Below, one piece after another: positions 10,333 to 20,879 of a stretch of DNA of 64,000 nucleotides (positions are counted from its first letter, which is position 1; each line of letters begins with the position of its first letter). The notes beneath the pieces were generated by a model. The model was not told the DNA's origin. It saw only the letters and a list, made by a program, of their open reading frames with translations, and made no database searches. Both the position numbers and the translations under genes were made by a program. This DNA comes from Chthoniobacterales bacterium (GTDB lineage Bacteria; Verrucomicrobiota; Verrucomicrobiia; Chthoniobacterales; DYNR01). Location of the stretch: assembly GCA_026418675.1 (NCBI GenBank), contig JAOAAX010000001.1, positions 141,212 to 205,211 on the forward strand, written 5' to 3'.

Positions 10333-11528
10333 GGGAATTTCCAAATCCAGAAGACCAAATGGAGGTGCTCTGCCGGGGATGCGAAAAAATCCTCACCCCA
10401 GAGGAGCTTCGGCAAAAACTGGCTGAGCGACGCCCATTGCGGGTGAAGCTTGGGGTTGATCCAACATCCCCCGACATCCACCTTGGCCATACCGTTGCAT
10501 TGGCTAAGATGCGCCAGTTTCAGGACCTCGGCCACACGGGCGTGCTCATCCTGGGCAGTTTTACAGCAATGATCGGTGATCCGACAGGCCGCTCTGTCAC
10601 CCGACCACAACTTACAAAGGAGGAAGTTCTGGCAAATGCAGCAACCTATCAGGAGCAGGCCTTTAAAGTTTTGGATTTTGAACGCACGGAAGTTGTCTTC
10701 AATGGCGACTGGTTTTTCAAAATGAGCTATGAAGAGGTTCTTCGGCTCAACAGTCTCGTAACGATGCAGCAGATGTTACAGCGGGAGGACTTTCGCGAAC
10801 GAATCGAAAGAGGCCACCCGATTCGCGCTCATGAAATCCAGTATCCGATCATGCAGGGATGGGATTCGGTCATGGTGCGAGCAGATGTGGAGTTGGGAGG
10901 GACAGACCAGCTCTTTAATGTTCTCGTCGGGAGGGATTTCCAAGCACATCAAGGTCAGCCCTTACAAGTGGCAATGCTGATGCCGATCCTCGTTGGAACC
11001 GACGGGACGCAAAAAATGAGCAAAAGTCTTGGGAATGCGATCGGGGTAACTGAAGAACCGGAACAGATGTTTGGGAAGATCATGAGCATTCCAGATAGTG
11101 CTTTGCGCCAGTATTATGAATTGCTTCTTGGGGAGACGCTCGACCCAAATGCCCACCCGATGGAACAAAAGAAAAACCTTGCCTATCGCATTGTCGCTCG
11201 ATTTCACTCGCACGCTGCCGCTAAAGCCGCACTCGATAATTTCGTCACCCGTTTCAGTAAACGGGACCTCGCCACAGCAGAGCTGCCAAAGTTCACGCCT
11301 CCGCCGAATCTCTCCACAACGGCTCTCTCGCTTACGGCAGCAGCGTATGAGAGTTGTTTCGGGCTGACTCCCTCGCGCAGCGAAATCCGCCGGTTAATTC
11401 AAGGAGGGAGCGTTCAGTGGAATGGAAAAAAACTTACCAATCCGAACGCCACTATAAGTATCACCGACGGGGGTGTTTTAAAACTGGATAAAATTCGCGC
11501 AGTTCGCATTATCCCACAGAAAAGTTAA
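10329..11528 (+). CDS. tyrS: Tyrosyl-tRNA synthetase
   Basis: 399 aa; LGVDPTSPDIHLGHTVAL (HIGH-type) and KMSKS motifs, S4-like C-terminus. Confidence 0.95.
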   Translation: MREFPNPEDQMEVLCRGCEKILTPEELRQKLAERRPLRVKLGVDPTSPDIHLGHTVALAKMRQFQDLGHTGVLILGSFTAMIGDPTGRSVTRPQLTKEEVLANAATYQEQAFKVLDFERTEVVFNGDWFFKMSYEEVLRLNSLVTMQQMLQREDFRERIERGHPIRAHEIQYPIMQGWDSVMVRADVELGGTDQLFNVLVGRDFQAHQGQPLQVAMLMPILVGTDGTQKMSKSLGNAIGVTEEPEQMFGKIMSIPDSALRQYYELLLGETLDPNAHPMEQKKNLAYRIVARFHSHAAAKAALDNFVTRFSKRDLATAELPKFTPPPNLSTTALSLTAAAYESCFGLTPSRSEIRRLIQGGSVQWNGKKLTNPNATISITDGGVLKLDKIRAVRIIPQKS

Positions 11529-11628
11529 AGTAAGGCCGGCACTGCTTCAGGCAAATTTCTTTTTCCGCCCATAAAGTTCGCCCTTGAATGCTTAAGTGGA
11601 AGAAGAAAACGAAGAGTGGAGAAGCTGC

Positions 11629-14376
11629 TTAACTGGTTTTGATGGAGGGGAAGCTTTCGACAGCATCAGCGCAGCGTTTGCAAAGGGTTGGGTGAGCCGG
11701 GTTGTGCCCAACATCGGGAAGATGGCGCCAACAGCGCTCGCATCGCGGCCAGGGCGCTTTGCGAAGTATGACGTTCCAATCGTCCGCCGGCTTTAGCTCT
11801 AAATGGCTTAGGATAAGGAATTCCTCCAGTTGATCTGCATACGGAATAAGCTCGTCATACTGGGCATGGGGAACGTGAAGCTGAATGTGCGCCTCCAAGG
11901 GCTTGCCAATCGTATTGTTCTTAATGGCTGCTTCCATCGCTTGGGAAATGCGGGAGCGAATTTCAAGCCAACCCCGAATTCGCGAAACAGCCGAATCGGC
12001 AATCAGCTCCTCCCTTTGATCCAAGGTCGGAAAGAGTTGCAAGTGAACAGAGGTGCCCGGGCGGAAATAGCCCCAGGCTTCTTCTGCAGTAAATGCTAGG
12101 ATGGGAGCAAGGAGACGGCAAAGCACATCAAAGAGCTCATACATGGTGGAGCAAGCCGCAAGCCGACGTGGACTCTGGAAGTGGTCGCAGTAAAGGCGGT
12201 CCTTGGTTATATCTATGTAGAGGCTGCTTAGCTCAACCGCACAGAATTGGGTCAGCTCTTGGTAAACCTTGTAAAATTCCAAGTTTTCGTAAGCGGTTTT
12301 GCAAATTTTACAAATACGGGCAGCTTCTGAGAGAACCCAGCGGTCAACTTCAGTTCGTTCTGGGAAGGGGATGGACATCGTGGAGTAGTCAAAGGAGTGG
12401 AGGTTGCCGAGGAGGATGCGGAGGGTATTGCGGATGCGCCTATAAGCATCGGATAAGCGAGTAAAGATTTCTTCGGAGAAGGGGACGTCGTCTGTAAAGT
12501 TGACACTGCAAACCCAGAGGCGAACGAGGTCGGCACCGTATTTTTCAACGTAATGGGAGGCTTCGGTTGGTTTTTGATAGCCAGCTTGCTCAGATTTAGA
12601 AATTTTTTTGCGGGTATCTACGTCCACGACGAATCCATGCGTGAGGACTTTGCGGTAAGGGGCTTGCAGACCCAGGGCAATGCTGGTCATGAGGGAAGAT
12701 TGGAACCAGCCGCGATGTTGGTCGGTAGCTTCGAGGTAGAGATCGGCAGGAAAGGCAAGTTGATCGTGATTACAGAGGACGGCCTGGTGGCTCACGCCGG
12801 AGTCAATCCAAACATCGAGAGTGTCGAGAGAGCGCGTTGTGCCACTTGGGAGGTTTAGGGTTTGGTTCCATTGCTCGTCGTCCCAATCAAACCAAACATC
12901 GGTTCCTTTTTGGCGGACAATCTCGGCAACGGAGCGAATGAGATTTGCATCGAGACGTAGAGAGCCATCGGGGAGATGGAAGGCAGGGAGAGGGACTCCC
13001 CACGTGCGTTGGCGTGAAATGCACCAATCTGGGCGAGCTTCCACAGTTCCGCGGATGCGGTTTTTTCCCCAACTAGGAAGCCACTCTACGGACTCGATTG
13101 CCTCGAGGGCTTTGGAGCGAAGCTCGTCAATGCGGATAAAGAATTGCTCGACGGCGCGGAAGATAACCGGGGTTTTGGAGCGCCAACAGAAGGGATAGGA
13201 GTGGGAGTAGTTTTCGCTGTGGATGAGAGAGGAATTGTTCCGAAGAATTTGGAGGATGTGGTCGTTTGCTTCAAAGACCTGTTTTCCAACGAGTTCAGGA
13301 AGGCCACATTCCGGGGTAAAGCGGCCGAGATCATCTACAGGCGAGAGGAGTTCCAGATTGAATTGGAGGCCAAGATGGTAGTCTTCCTCGCCGTGGCCTG
13401 GAGCAATGTGGACAAGGCCCGTGCCAGTATCGGCTGTCACGAAATTTGCAGGGAGGACCGGGACGACTCGGTCGAGGAAGGGATGACGAGCAGTGAAGCC
13501 AGAAGCAAGCTCCCGCCCACTGCAACGGGCCATCGGATGGGGACGGGAAATGGCCAGCTTTTGCACAAGGCCAGAAAGTAAAGGCTCGGCAAGTATAACC
13601 CGCCCGTGGTTGGGCAGCTCAACCAACACGTAATGAAAATCGGGATGAACAGCGATGGCCAAGTTGGCAGGAAGTGTCCAGGGAGTCGTTGTCCAAATGA
13701 CTAGCGAGGCATCCGTAAAAGCCGGCGAAGGAGGCTGAATAAGTGGGAATTTAACGTAGATGGAAGGGGAAATTTTCTCTTTGTATTCGACTTCGGCTTC
13801 AGCAAGTGCCGTGCAGGCACCCCAACTCCATAGAACAGGCTTTTTTTTGCGATATACGAGTCCTTTTTCAACAAACGTAGCCAAACACTCAAGGATGTGA
13901 GCTTCGTAAGCTGGGTCGAGGGTAAGGTAGGGATTTTCCCAATCACCAAGCACACCGAGGCGGCGGAATTGTTGGCGCTGGATGTTTATGAACTTGCGGG
14001 CGTAGTCGGCACAACGACGGCGAATTTGGACCGGCGAGAGGGTGTCGGCTGATTGGACGACTTTGTATTCGATGGGAAGCCCGTGGCAATCCCAGCCAGG
14101 AATGAAGGGAGTGCGAAAACCAGCCATGGATTTGGACTTAATGACGACATCCTTGAGGATTTTGTTGAGGGCAGTGCCCATGTGGACATCGCCATTAGCA
14201 AAAGGTGGCCCATCGTGGAGAATGTAAGTTGGGCAATTCTTGCGAACGGCTTGGATTTGCTGGTAGAGGTTTTCGCTTTCCCATTTTGCCAGGATTTGGG
14301 GTTCGCGCTGGGGAAGCCCAGCTTTCATCGGGAAATCTGTTTTCGGTAGGAGGACGGTATCTTTGTAGTTGATCAT
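11629..14376 (-). CDS. ileS: Isoleucyl-tRNA synthetase
   Basis: MINYKDTVLLPKTDFPMKAGLPQREP start; HGPPFANGDVHMGTALNKILKDVV, KISKS and the C-terminal zinc motif CERCWRHL...CKRC. Confidence 0.95.
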   Translation of the reverse strand: MINYKDTVLLPKTDFPMKAGLPQREPQILAKWESENLYQQIQAVRKNCPTYILHDGPPFANGDVHMGTALNKILKDVVIKSKSMAGFRTPFIPGWDCHGLPIEYKVVQSADTLSPVQIRRRCADYARKFINIQRQQFRRLGVLGDWENPYLTLDPAYEAHILECLATFVEKGLVYRKKKPVLWSWGACTALAEAEVEYKEKISPSIYVKFPLIQPPSPAFTDASLVIWTTTPWTLPANLAIAVHPDFHYVLVELPNHGRVILAEPLLSGLVQKLAISRPHPMARCSGRELASGFTARHPFLDRVVPVLPANFVTADTGTGLVHIAPGHGEEDYHLGLQFNLELLSPVDDLGRFTPECGLPELVGKQVFEANDHILQILRNNSSLIHSENYSHSYPFCWRSKTPVIFRAVEQFFIRIDELRSKALEAIESVEWLPSWGKNRIRGTVEARPDWCISRQRTWGVPLPAFHLPDGSLRLDANLIRSVAEIVRQKGTDVWFDWDDEQWNQTLNLPSGTTRSLDTLDVWIDSGVSHQAVLCNHDQLAFPADLYLEATDQHRGWFQSSLMTSIALGLQAPYRKVLTHGFVVDVDTRKKISKSEQAGYQKPTEASHYVEKYGADLVRLWVCSVNFTDDVPFSEEIFTRLSDAYRRIRNTLRILLGNLHSFDYSTMSIPFPERTEVDRWVLSEAARICKICKTAYENLEFYKVYQELTQFCAVELSSLYIDITKDRLYCDHFQSPRRLAACSTMYELFDVLCRLLAPILAFTAEEAWGYFRPGTSVHLQLFPTLDQREELIADSAVSRIRGWLEIRSRISQAMEAAIKNNTIGKPLEAHIQLHVPHAQYDELIPYADQLEEFLILSHLELKPADDWNVILRKAPWPRCERCWRHLPDVGHNPAHPTLCKRCADAVESFPSIKTS

Positions 14377-14495
14377 GGCATGTTTTTGGGCCTTCGGCGT
14401 GTAGCAAAAAAGTTTTGGACGTTGAAGACGCGAATTAGGGTGGAATTCGCACAGGGCGGCCAGGAAAGCCGCCACTAGAGAAAATAGATGCGCGG

Positions 14496-15869
14496 CTAGA
14501 TGTGGATTGCGTGGCCTTCGGAAGCGTGGGTTGCTTCGAGGACAGCTTCACTAAGTGTTGGATGGGCGTGAATGGTCTGCGCAATCTCGTCTTTTGTAGC
14601 TTCGAGGGTAAGAGCGAGACCAAGCTCGGCAATCATTTCGGTCGCATCGGCACCGATGATGTGAGCGCCAAGCAACTCTCCGTATTGTTGACCGAAAATC
14701 AGCTTGACAAAGCCTTCGCTTTCGCCGGCGGCAAGTGCCTTGCCGGAAGCGAGGAAGGGGAACTTGCCGACTTTGTAGGCAATGCCTCTTTCTTTGGCAG
14801 CGCGTTCGGTAAGCCCCACACTCGCCACTTGTGGCTGGCAATAAGTGCAACCGGGAAAGTTGCGGACTTTTTTAGGAGTAGAAACTCCGAAAATACCTTC
14901 AACAGCTTGGATGGCTTCATAACTTGCGACGTGAGCCAGCCACGGGGGGCCGATGATGTCTCCTGCAGCAAAAATGCCTTTGACACTCGTTTCATAGCGG
15001 TCATCGGTTTTGATGAAGCCGCGGTCGAGTGCAAGCTCAATACCGTGTGGGAGAAGGGGGCTAACCCCAATGGCTACAAGCACAATGGGAAATTCGAGGG
15101 TTGCGTCGGTTTTTCCGGAAAGCTGGACGCGAACTCCTTTGTTCGTTGTTTCTGCTTTTTCGACCTTTGTGCCTGTGTGAATGGTTATCCCCTGCTTGGT
15201 AAGAGCTTTTTCAAGAGCAGCACTGATTTCATCATCCTCCACGGGGAGAATGCGCTCCATCATCTCTACAAGAGTTACTTTGGTGCCAAAAGCATTGAAG
15301 AAATAGGCAAATTCGACTCCGATGGCACCCGCACCAATTATTAAGATTTGCTCAGGACGCTCGGGAAGAACCATCGCCTGCTTGCTGCTAATAACAGTTT
15401 TGCCATTGAAAGGAAGACCGGGAAGCTCGCGTGAAACACAACCCGTGGCAATAAGGATAAATTCGGACTCCAATGTTGTTTTTTTTCCGTCCGAGCCCGT
15501 AACTTCAACCGCGCCCGCCCGCGGAATCGAGCCCTCGCCACGAATATAGGCAACCTTGTTTTTCTTAAAGAGCATTTCGATACCGCCAGCAAGGCGATCG
15601 CTGACTTTTCTGCTGCGGCCAATAATTTTGGACCAGTCGAAGCGGAGGTTCTCAAAGGCTAGTCCGAATTCGTCAGCATGGTGAGAAAGCTGACGGTAAA
15701 GCTCGGCATTTTTAAGGAGGGATTTGGTGGGAATGCAGCCCCAGTTTAGGCAAGTTCCACCGGCCCGCTCCATCTCGACACAGGCAACGTTTTTTCCAAG
15801 TTGAGCGGCACGGATCGCGCCAACATAGCCGGCCGGCCCACCACCAAGAACAATGAGGTCGTATTTCAT
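14496..15869 (-). CDS. lpdA: Dihydrolipoyl dehydrogenase
   Basis: MKYDLIVLGGGPAGYVGAIRAAQLG, redox motif GGTCLNWGCIPTK, C-terminal HAHPTLSEAV. Confidence 0.95.
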   Translation of the reverse strand: MKYDLIVLGGGPAGYVGAIRAAQLGKNVACVEMERAGGTCLNWGCIPTKSLLKNAELYRQLSHHADEFGLAFENLRFDWSKIIGRSRKVSDRLAGGIEMLFKKNKVAYIRGEGSIPRAGAVEVTGSDGKKTTLESEFILIATGCVSRELPGLPFNGKTVISSKQAMVLPERPEQILIIGAGAIGVEFAYFFNAFGTKVTLVEMMERILPVEDDEISAALEKALTKQGITIHTGTKVEKAETTNKGVRVQLSGKTDATLEFPIVLVAIGVSPLLPHGIELALDRGFIKTDDRYETSVKGIFAAGDIIGPPWLAHVASYEAIQAVEGIFGVSTPKKVRNFPGCTYCQPQVASVGLTERAAKERGIAYKVGKFPFLASGKALAAGESEGFVKLIFGQQYGELLGAHIIGADATEMIAELGLALTLEATKDEIAQTIHAHPTLSEAVLEATHASEGHAIHI

Positions 15870-16020
15870 AAGTAGCTTTGTTTTCTTAACATAGGCGGGT
15901 TGCAATTGAGAAAGTTTTTTTTAGGACCTGGTTAAGGGGTTGCTGGATATAGCCGTTGGGTTGCCCAGAGACAGTGGGAGGAGGAGCGGTTGGTTTAGGT
16001 AGGGACGAAGCGAATTTTGG

Positions 16021-16440
16021 CTAAATGTCGGCCAAGTTCTTTAAACCGGATAACTTTATCGGAATAGCTTGGCAGAAATTCTCCCAACCAGGGAAATTCC
16101 ATCGGTTGGGGAAGTCGCGGCATTGTTGCGGCTTGACAGGTTGCAGCAGGCAGGAATTGCCGTCGAGCCATTCGCACTCGCCATTGTTTTTTTCGAGGAG
16201 GGCAAGTCCGCGTCGATCGTAACGGAGACGCGTGTGTTTCTGGATAAAGTCATACTCAGACAATCCTAAATGAGCAGCAATCTGAGCTATTTCCGACTCA
16301 GTGATTTTCACCTGTCCTGGCCACTTGCAGCAGTTCACACAGCGCTCACAAAGGTAATAGACGGTTGGATCATTCACGGCAGCTTGCGGTTGTAAGGAAG
16401 AACCTTCGACTGAATGTTCCGAAAAAGTTGACTTATTCAT
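16021..16440 (-). CDS. YkgJ-family CxxCxxCC iron-sulfur/zinc-cluster protein
   Basis: YYLCERCVNCCKWPGQVKITESEIAQIAAHLGLS...CLLQPVKPQQCRDFPNRW; start at MNKSTFSEHS preferred over the longer ORF. Confidence 0.75.
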   Translation of the reverse strand: MNKSTFSEHSVEGSSLQPQAAVNDPTVYYLCERCVNCCKWPGQVKITESEIAQIAAHLGLSEYDFIQKHTRLRYDRRGLALLEKNNGECEWLDGNSCLLQPVKPQQCRDFPNRWNFPGWENFCQAIPIKLSGLKNLADI

Positions 16441-16533
16441 CCAAATTCTTGGAAAGTCGTGGAAAAGGAAGATTTGCTTCTTTAAGACGATGAGGATAAA
16501 AAGAATGAGGAAAAACCCCCAGAGGATTTTGCA

Positions 16534-17580
16534 ATGCCTACACCCGCTGCGAATGGTTACCGGATGCCTGCTGAATGGGAGTCCCATGAAGCGACGTGGG
16601 TTTCGTGGCCGCATCCGGATGGAATCAGCTTCCCTGGAACGTATGAGAACGTAGTGCCGACGTTTGTGCGAATGGTGGAAGTGTTGGCGACGTCGGAGCT
16701 TGTAAGGATCAATGTGATGAACGCGGAGCAGGAAGCAGAGGTTAGGAAGCTCTTGAAAAGGGTTCCTCCAGAGCGGGTGGAGTTTTTTCACATTCCAACT
16801 AATGAGCCGTGGTGTCGGGATCACGGCCCAATTTTCGTTAAGCGGGAGCAGGAGCCTCAGCTTGCAATTGTTGATTTCGGCTACAATGCATGGGGGTGGA
16901 AGTATCCGCCGTGCGATTTTGACGATCAGGTTCCAACGTTAATCGGGAAAAAGCTTGGGTTGCGGGTGTTTGACTTCGGGAAATTCGTCCTAGAGGGAGG
17001 TTCGATTGACGTTAACGGCGATGGCACGCTTTTAACCACAGAAAGCTGCTTGCTCAATCCAAACCGAAATCCGCAAATGGATCGAGCAGCAATCGAGAAG
17101 AAACTACAAGAAGCTTTGGGAGTAAGGAAAATTCTTTGGCTTGGCAACGGGATTGTCGGCGATGACACAGATGGTCACGTAGATGTCATCGCCCGCTTCG
17201 TGGCGAGAGACACTGTTTTGGCGGCAGCTGAAGAAAACCCTGACGACGAAAATTACGAGTCATTAAAACAAAACTTAGACCGCCTGCACTGTATGACGTT
17301 GGACGATGGGACACCCCTAAAAGTGGACATTTTACCCATGCCGCCGCCGATTTATCGAAACGGGCACCGCTTGCCGGCTAGTTACGCGAATTTTTACATC
17401 GCAAACGAGGTCGTAATCGTGCCGATTTTCTTTGACATCAACGATCAATGGGCCGTTTCCATTCTGCAGCAACACTTCCCGACACGAAGAATTGTGCCGA
17501 TTGATTGTCGGGAACTGATCTGGGGACTGGGAGCATTCCATTGCCTCACCCAGCAACAGCCAGCCGTCTCTAGAAGCTAG
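16534..17580 (+). CDS. aguA: Agmatine deiminase (peptidylarginine deiminase family)
   Basis: MPAEWESHEATWVSWPHP, EPWCRDHGPIFV, FVLEGGSIDVNGDGTLLTTESCLLNPNRNP, DDTDGHVD; final catalytic Cys in WGLGAFHCLTQQQPA. Confidence 0.92.
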   Translation: MPTPAANGYRMPAEWESHEATWVSWPHPDGISFPGTYENVVPTFVRMVEVLATSELVRINVMNAEQEAEVRKLLKRVPPERVEFFHIPTNEPWCRDHGPIFVKREQEPQLAIVDFGYNAWGWKYPPCDFDDQVPTLIGKKLGLRVFDFGKFVLEGGSIDVNGDGTLLTTESCLLNPNRNPQMDRAAIEKKLQEALGVRKILWLGNGIVGDDTDGHVDVIARFVARDTVLAAAEENPDDENYESLKQNLDRLHCMTLDDGTPLKVDILPMPPPIYRNGHRLPASYANFYIANEVVIVPIFFDINDQWAVSILQQHFPTRRIVPIDCRELIWGLGAFHCLTQQQPAVSRS

Positions 17581-18935
17581 AGAAGTTTCCAAATAGTTCG
17601 TCCGGCTACAATCGTTTGGACTGCCCTACCCACAAATTCGCACCCGTGAAAGGGAGTGTTTTTAGAAAGGGAAAAGGATTGGTTACGATCGAAGGTCCAC
17701 CGGAGATTGGGCGAGATGAGAGTTAGGTCGGCTGGCGCCCCGGCGGTGAGTGTTCCAAGGTTGAGTTTTAGCAGGCGTGCTGGATTTACCGTATAGCAAG
17801 CGATGAGACGGGGCCAATCAATCGCCCTTTCACGATGGATAAGGAGTGTGGCAAATGCAGCCAACTCGGTTTCCAAGCCCGTCATGCCAAAGGGAGCGTG
17901 GTCAATTTCTACTTCTTTTTCGTAATTCGCATGGGGGGCATGATCACTTGCAAAAATGGTGATCGTGCCTTCAACAATGGCTTCGAGAAGAGCTTCGATG
18001 TCATGGCGTTCGCGCAAAGGAGGGTTGACCTTAAATGTGGAATCGAAATTTTGGAGTTTTTCGTCCGTAAACCATAGATGATGGGGGCAAACCTCGGCAG
18101 TGATTTTGAGCTTACGAGCGGAAGCTTCACGAAGGAGGCGGACGCTGCCAGCCGAGGAAACATGTTGGATGTGAATCGGAGTTGAGCAAAGCTCAGCAAG
18201 AAGGATGTTGCGGGCAACAATCACTTCCTCTGCAATTCGAGGCCAGCCCTGTAGGCCCAAACGAAGGCTCCATTGGCCTTCGTGCATTACGCCATCTGCT
18301 GAAAGGTTGTAGTCCTGGCAGTGATCGAGAACTGGAAGTTGAAACATGGAAGCATACTCAAGAGCGCGACGCATGACTTCGTGGTTCTGAACGCAATGCC
18401 CGTCATCCGTAATAGCTACGATACCTGCCTTCAACATCGAGCCAATCGGGGCAAGTTCTTCGCCAGCCAGGGATTTGGTAATTGCTCCAGCAATGAAAAC
18501 GCGAACACTGGACTTCTGCAAGATCCGCTGCAGCAACCACATTACAGCCGCTGGACTGTCGCAGGGTGGTGAGGTGTTGGGCATAGCAAGAACCGACGTA
18601 AAGCCACCCGCAGCAGCCGCAAAGGTGCCACTCTCTATCGTTTCTTTGTGAGGAGCACCAGGTTCCCTCAAATGGACGTGTATATCTATAAGACCTGGCG
18701 CTACGATCAGGCCCGAAGCATCAAGAGTCTGCGTCTCGGTTGGGAGTTTCGCAGGTGGATCCCCGATAATAACCCCACTTTGGATAAATAAGTCAGCAAT
18801 TTCGTCCCGTTGGTTGGCCGGATCAATGATTCTACCATTGCGGATGAGGAGGGGGGGAGCTGGTTTGGAGGAGACAGCCAAAGGCAGCACCTGAAGGGGA
18901 GAAAAAGGGGAAGAATTGGAGTGTATTTGGCTCAT
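17577..18935 (-). CDS. pyrC: Dihydroorotase
   Basis: 452 aa; DIHVHLREPGAPHKETIESGTFAAAAGGFTSV and ASDHAPH motifs. Confidence 0.94.
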   Translation of the reverse strand: MSQIHSNSSPFSPLQVLPLAVSSKPAPPLLIRNGRIIDPANQRDEIADLFIQSGVIIGDPPAKLPTETQTLDASGLIVAPGLIDIHVHLREPGAPHKETIESGTFAAAAGGFTSVLAMPNTSPPCDSPAAVMWLLQRILQKSSVRVFIAGAITKSLAGEELAPIGSMLKAGIVAITDDGHCVQNHEVMRRALEYASMFQLPVLDHCQDYNLSADGVMHEGQWSLRLGLQGWPRIAEEVIVARNILLAELCSTPIHIQHVSSAGSVRLLREASARKLKITAEVCPHHLWFTDEKLQNFDSTFKVNPPLRERHDIEALLEAIVEGTITIFASDHAPHANYEKEVEIDHAPFGMTGLETELAAFATLLIHRERAIDWPRLIACYTVNPARLLKLNLGTLTAGAPADLTLISPNLRWTFDRNQSFSLSKNTPFHGCEFVGRAVQTIVAGRTIWKLL

Positions 18936-19882
18936 TGAGCAGCAGGAGTTTTGCCTCCAGAACAGAGGTAGAGAACGGCCATCCGAACTGCAATTCCATG
19001 GGTGACTTGTTCGAGAATAACGCTCTGCGAGCTATTAGCGACGTCGCTATCTATTTCAACACCGCGGTTTATTGGGCCTGGGTGCATGATAAGGCAGTTC
19101 GGTTTGAGAGCACGAGCCCGTTCTTTGGTTAGGCCAAAGAGGGCTGTGTATTCTCCTGTGCTGGGAAAGTATTCCTTACGCTGGCGTTCGTGCTGGATGC
19201 GAAGGAGGTTAATGACATCCAAATGGGGGAGAATGGGATCGAGATGATGGTGAACGTATGCACCGAGTTGTTCGAAAAGTTTGGGAACGAGAGTTGATGG
19301 CCCAATCAGATGAACCTCTGCACCGAGTTTTAACAAAGCATGGAGATTTGAGCGGGCAACCCGACTGAAGAGAATGTCACCAACAATCCCAATTTTGAGG
19401 TTTTTGAATGAGCCGAAGTGCTCACGAATCGTAAAGGCATCCAAAAGTCCCTGGGTTGGGTGCTCGTGTGCCCCATCGCCAGCGTTAATTATGCTTGCTT
19501 CAAGACGGTCAGCGAGGAATTTGCACGCTCCAGCAGCACTGTGTCGGAGAACTATAATGTCGGCATGGAGAGCTTGAAGATTTTTGGCAGTGTCAATCAG
19601 GGTCTCCCCTTTTTGAAGGCTAGAAGCAGTGGCAGACATGTTGATTACGTCAGCACTTAGCCGAAGAGCAGCCAGCTCGAAAGAAACCCGCGTGCGTGTG
19701 CTCGGCTCAATGAAAAAATTGATTAGCGTGCGGCCACGTAAGGAGGGAACTTTTTTGAGGTCGCGCTCCCCAACCGTTTTAAAAGCAGCCGCCGCATTAA
19801 GAATAAACTCGATCTCCCAAGCCTCAAGTTCGTCAAGAGAAAGTAAATGGCGACGGTTCCACTCGCGCGTTGGGAAGCTCAT
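18932..19882 (-). CDS. pyrB: Aspartate carbamoyltransferase catalytic subunit
   Basis: FFIEPSTRTRVSFELAALRLSADVINM; overlaps pyrC and pyrR by 4 nt. Confidence 0.95.
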   Translation of the reverse strand: MSFPTREWNRRHLLSLDELEAWEIEFILNAAAAFKTVGERDLKKVPSLRGRTLINFFIEPSTRTRVSFELAALRLSADVINMSATASSLQKGETLIDTAKNLQALHADIIVLRHSAAGACKFLADRLEASIINAGDGAHEHPTQGLLDAFTIREHFGSFKNLKIGIVGDILFSRVARSNLHALLKLGAEVHLIGPSTLVPKLFEQLGAYVHHHLDPILPHLDVINLLRIQHERQRKEYFPSTGEYTALFGLTKERARALKPNCLIMHPGPINRGVEIDSDVANSSQSVILEQVTHGIAVRMAVLYLCSGGKTPAAQ

Positions 19883-20454
19883 GTCAGAATGGGACGAACA
19901 AGTTGAACCGAATCCGGAACTCCATCTATGTTTTGAAAGCGCACTCGAATGCGGTCAGCGTATTCAGTCGGAATTTTAATGCCCACATAGTCGGCTTGAA
20001 TGGGCAATTCACGATGCCCACGGTCAACAAGAACAGCAAACTCTATTCGGCCCGGACGCCCAAAGGAGTAAAGCGCCTCAATAGCAGCTCGCGCACTACG
20101 CCCCGTAAAAAGAACATCATCCACAAGGAGGATAAAACGCCCCTCAATGTCCAAAGGAAGCTTGGTTGGATGGATGGCCGGAAGTGAGGGACGCTGCTTA
20201 AGATCGTCACGGTGCATTGAAACATCAACACTTCCAAGTAAAGGGTTGAATCCGGTTCGCCGGGAAATAGCAAGTTGGATTCGACGAGCTACCTCTACAC
20301 CACGTGTTTGAACACCGACAATGTATAGGTCTGGTTTTAGATTATGCCGAGCAACAACTTCATCGGCAATTTTTTCGATATACTCAGCGATTTTTTCAGC
20401 ATCTAAAAGAGACTGCAGTTGAACTTTTGCAGTTTGGTTCTGAGAATGGGACAT
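19879..20454 (-). CDS. pyrR: PyrR bifunctional pyrimidine regulator / uracil phosphoribosyltransferase
   Basis: 191 aa; VGVQTRGVEVARRI and PRPP loop ILLVDDVLFTGRSARAAIEAL. Confidence 0.93.
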   Translation of the reverse strand: MSHSQNQTAKVQLQSLLDAEKIAEYIEKIADEVVARHNLKPDLYIVGVQTRGVEVARRIQLAISRRTGFNPLLGSVDVSMHRDDLKQRPSLPAIHPTKLPLDIEGRFILLVDDVLFTGRSARAAIEALYSFGRPGRIEFAVLVDRGHRELPIQADYVGIKIPTEYADRIRVRFQNIDGVPDSVQLVRPILT

Positions 20455-20519
20455 GGAATAAAATGCTAACCTCGATTGGCCTCACTAACACTAGCAAACA
20501 AAGCAGGTGAAAATCGGAT

Positions 20520-20750
20520 TTAACTTGCCTTTTTTTGCTCTTGCTCGCGAAGTGCGGCTCGTTCTCGTTTCCATTGAGAACGATGATGAATAATCCAGTC
20601 AAGTAAAGCGCGCTCAAAGCCAATGTCGTAGCCGCACTTTTCGCTTTCGAGCCATTTGTGGCGGAGAATCTCTTCCCGCTCTGCAAGAAACTCGCGGTAA
20701 AGCTGCGACTCCCGAAGCAGGTCGTTCCTTTCCGGATCGCTCGAATTCAT
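20520..20750 (-). CDS. Small conserved-looking hypothetical protein
   Basis: 76 aa ORF, strongly charged (LYREFLAEREEILRHKWLESEKCGYDIGFERALLDWIIHHRSQWK), in the gap between dnaA and pyrR, same strand. Confidence 0.5.
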   Translation of the reverse strand: MNSSDPERNDLLRESQLYREFLAEREEILRHKWLESEKCGYDIGFERALLDWIIHHRSQWKRERAALREQEQKKAS

Positions 20751-20879
20751 GAGTCAATTTTTAAAATATTCAAAAAGAGTAAAATTCGTCAAGTTTGCGG
20801 TTGTAAAGTTTTAATGAGGATAATAAGTCTTCATAAACGATAAAGGCATCGAAATTAGCTGCCCGGGCAAGTTCGAACA

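Noticed and set aside
14502-15344. 280-aa plus-strand ORF opposite lpdA
   Set aside because: Antisense to a well-supported dihydrolipoyl dehydrogenase; no domain recognised.
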